Below are positions 5,456 to 6,002 of a stretch of DNA of 6,002 nucleotides, piece by piece. Position 1 is the first letter of the stretch; each line of letters opens with the position of its first letter. The translations under genes were made by a program, and so were the position numbers. Below the pieces are notes generated by a model. The model saw only the letters and a list, made by a program, of their open reading frames with translations, searched no databases and was not told where the DNA came from. The stretch comes from Tepidimonas sp. UBA997 (GTDB lineage Bacteria > Pseudomonadota > Gammaproteobacteria > Burkholderiales > Burkholderiaceae_C): assembly GCA_002291945.1 (NCBI GenBank), contig DBAZ01000082.1:1-6002 (forward strand), in the 5' to 3' direction.

Positions 5456-6002
5456 ATGTGTGTCGTGTGTGGGTGCAGTAACAACAGCCCGGCCCATGTC
5501 CGGCCAGATGTGAAGCCCGGCGAGCACGAGGCCGCTGGGGTCGCCGTGGCCAGCGTGGCAGTGGTGAATCCGGCCAACGGCGACCTGCACTTCGGTGCCG
5601 GTGCCGCACGTGTCTCGGTGCCCGGCATGAGCCAGGAGCGCGCCATCAAGCTGGAGACCGACATCCTAGGCGCCAACAACCGGGTTGCGCAGCAGAACCG
5701 GGCGCACTTCGCGTCGCATGGCGTGACCGCGCTCAATGTCGTCTCCAGCCCGGGCTCCGGCAAGACCACGCTGCTGTGCGCCACCATCGAGGCGCTCAAA
5801 GCCAGACAGCCCGTCCTGCACGTGGCCGTGATCGAAGGCGACCAGCAAACCAGTTTCGATGCCGACCGCATCCGCGCCACCGGTGCGCCCGCCATCCAGG
5901 TCAACACCGGCAAGGGTTGCCACCTCGACGCGCCCATGGTGGCCGAGGCGTTTGCACGCCTGCACAGCCACCGCCACCCGCACGAGCACGGCCATGCCCA
6001 TG
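5456..6002 (+). CDS. hypB: Hydrogenase nickel-incorporation GTPase HypB, 3'-truncated by window edge
   Basis: HypB is a SIMIBI-class GTPase that, with HypA, inserts Ni into the hydrogenase large subunit; GTP hydrolysis controls metal release. The first 182 residues are present and open to the edge. Seen: N-terminal MCVVCGC (Cys2, Cys5, Cys7), the high-affinity nickel motif; a variable linker (8-55); SVPGMSQERAIKLETDILGA leading into the G domain; the P-loop SSPGSGKTTLL (97-107, Lys103); EGDQQTSFDADRI (127-139), the switch I region; and NTGKGCHLDA (150-159), whose Cys155-His156 form the G-domain metal site. The linker, where many HypB proteins carry a histidine-rich stretch, has few histidines (14, 24, 45). 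Instead an alternating tract HSHRHPHEHGHAH begins at residue 170, after the Cys-His site and before the expected ENVGNLVC region, which lies off the edge. The C-terminal third, with the remaining G motifs, is not in view. Confidence 0.95.
   Translation, partial: MCVVCGCSNNSPAHVRPDVKPGEHEAAGVAVASVAVVNPANGDLHFGAGAARVSVPGMSQERAIKLETDILGANNRVAQQNRAHFASHGVTALNVVSSPGSGKTTLLCATIEALKARQPVLHVAVIEGDQQTSFDADRIRATGAPAIQVNTGKGCHLDAPMVAEAFARLHSHRHPHEHGHAH

Noticed and set aside
1..6002. tRNA or rRNA genes, CRISPR arrays, complete insertion sequences, riboswitches
   Set aside because: No regularly spaced repeats, no cloverleaf-like segment and no transposase or terminal inverted repeats were recognised on either strand.

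Overview
The window is about 6 kb of GC-rich DNA, with dense coding on the + strand and long spurious open frames on the opposite strand. The protein styles (TrkA/TrkH, HupE, HypA/HypB, a short-chain-type acyl-CoA dehydrogenase) and the hairpin-rich intergenic element between hypA and hypB suggest a betaproteobacterium of the order Burkholderiales, perhaps a Comamonadaceae-like organism. That assignment is inference from style, not a database match. All convincing genes are on the + strand.

Region by region: (1) 1-828 is the 3' three quarters of an acyl-CoA dehydrogenase gene, cut by the left edge. (2) 829-970 is a short spacer with GC-rich inverted repeats and a weak promoter-like hexamer. 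(3) 971-3825 holds trkA and trkH, overlapping by 4 nt at an ATGATGATG junction; together they encode the regulatory and pore subunits of a Trk potassium uptake system. (4) 3826-4038 is a 213-nt spacer with a 10-bp tandem repeat, GC-rich hairpins and, nearest the next gene, a 7-bp dyad next to a possible -10 box. (5) 4039-4641 is hupE, a membrane protein of the HupE/UreJ family with a signal peptide, probably for nickel supply. (6) 4642-4940 is a 299-nt stretch holding only a 24-codon ORF with a good ribosome binding site, followed by about 200 nt of lower GC without a recognisable gene; it looks like a decayed or rearranged segment. (7) 4941-5291 is hypA, complete. (8) 5292-5455 carries two strong adjacent hairpins that resemble a dispersed intergenic repeat. 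(9) 5456 to the right edge is the N-terminal part of hypB.

Functionally, hupE, hypA and hypB form the left end of a [NiFe]-hydrogenase maturation cluster: HupE would move nickel across the membrane, and HypA plus the GTPase HypB would deliver Ni to the hydrogenase large subunit. The remaining hyp and structural genes should lie to the right. The trk operon and the fatty-acid or amino-acid catabolic dehydrogenase to the left are housekeeping or metabolic genes, with no visible functional link to the hydrogenase part.

I do not see a wholly new system here. The points most worth a second look are the alternating-histidine tract inside the G domain of HypB, the twin-hairpin element separating hypA from hypB, the gene-poor scar between hupE and hypA, and the dyad upstream of hupE.
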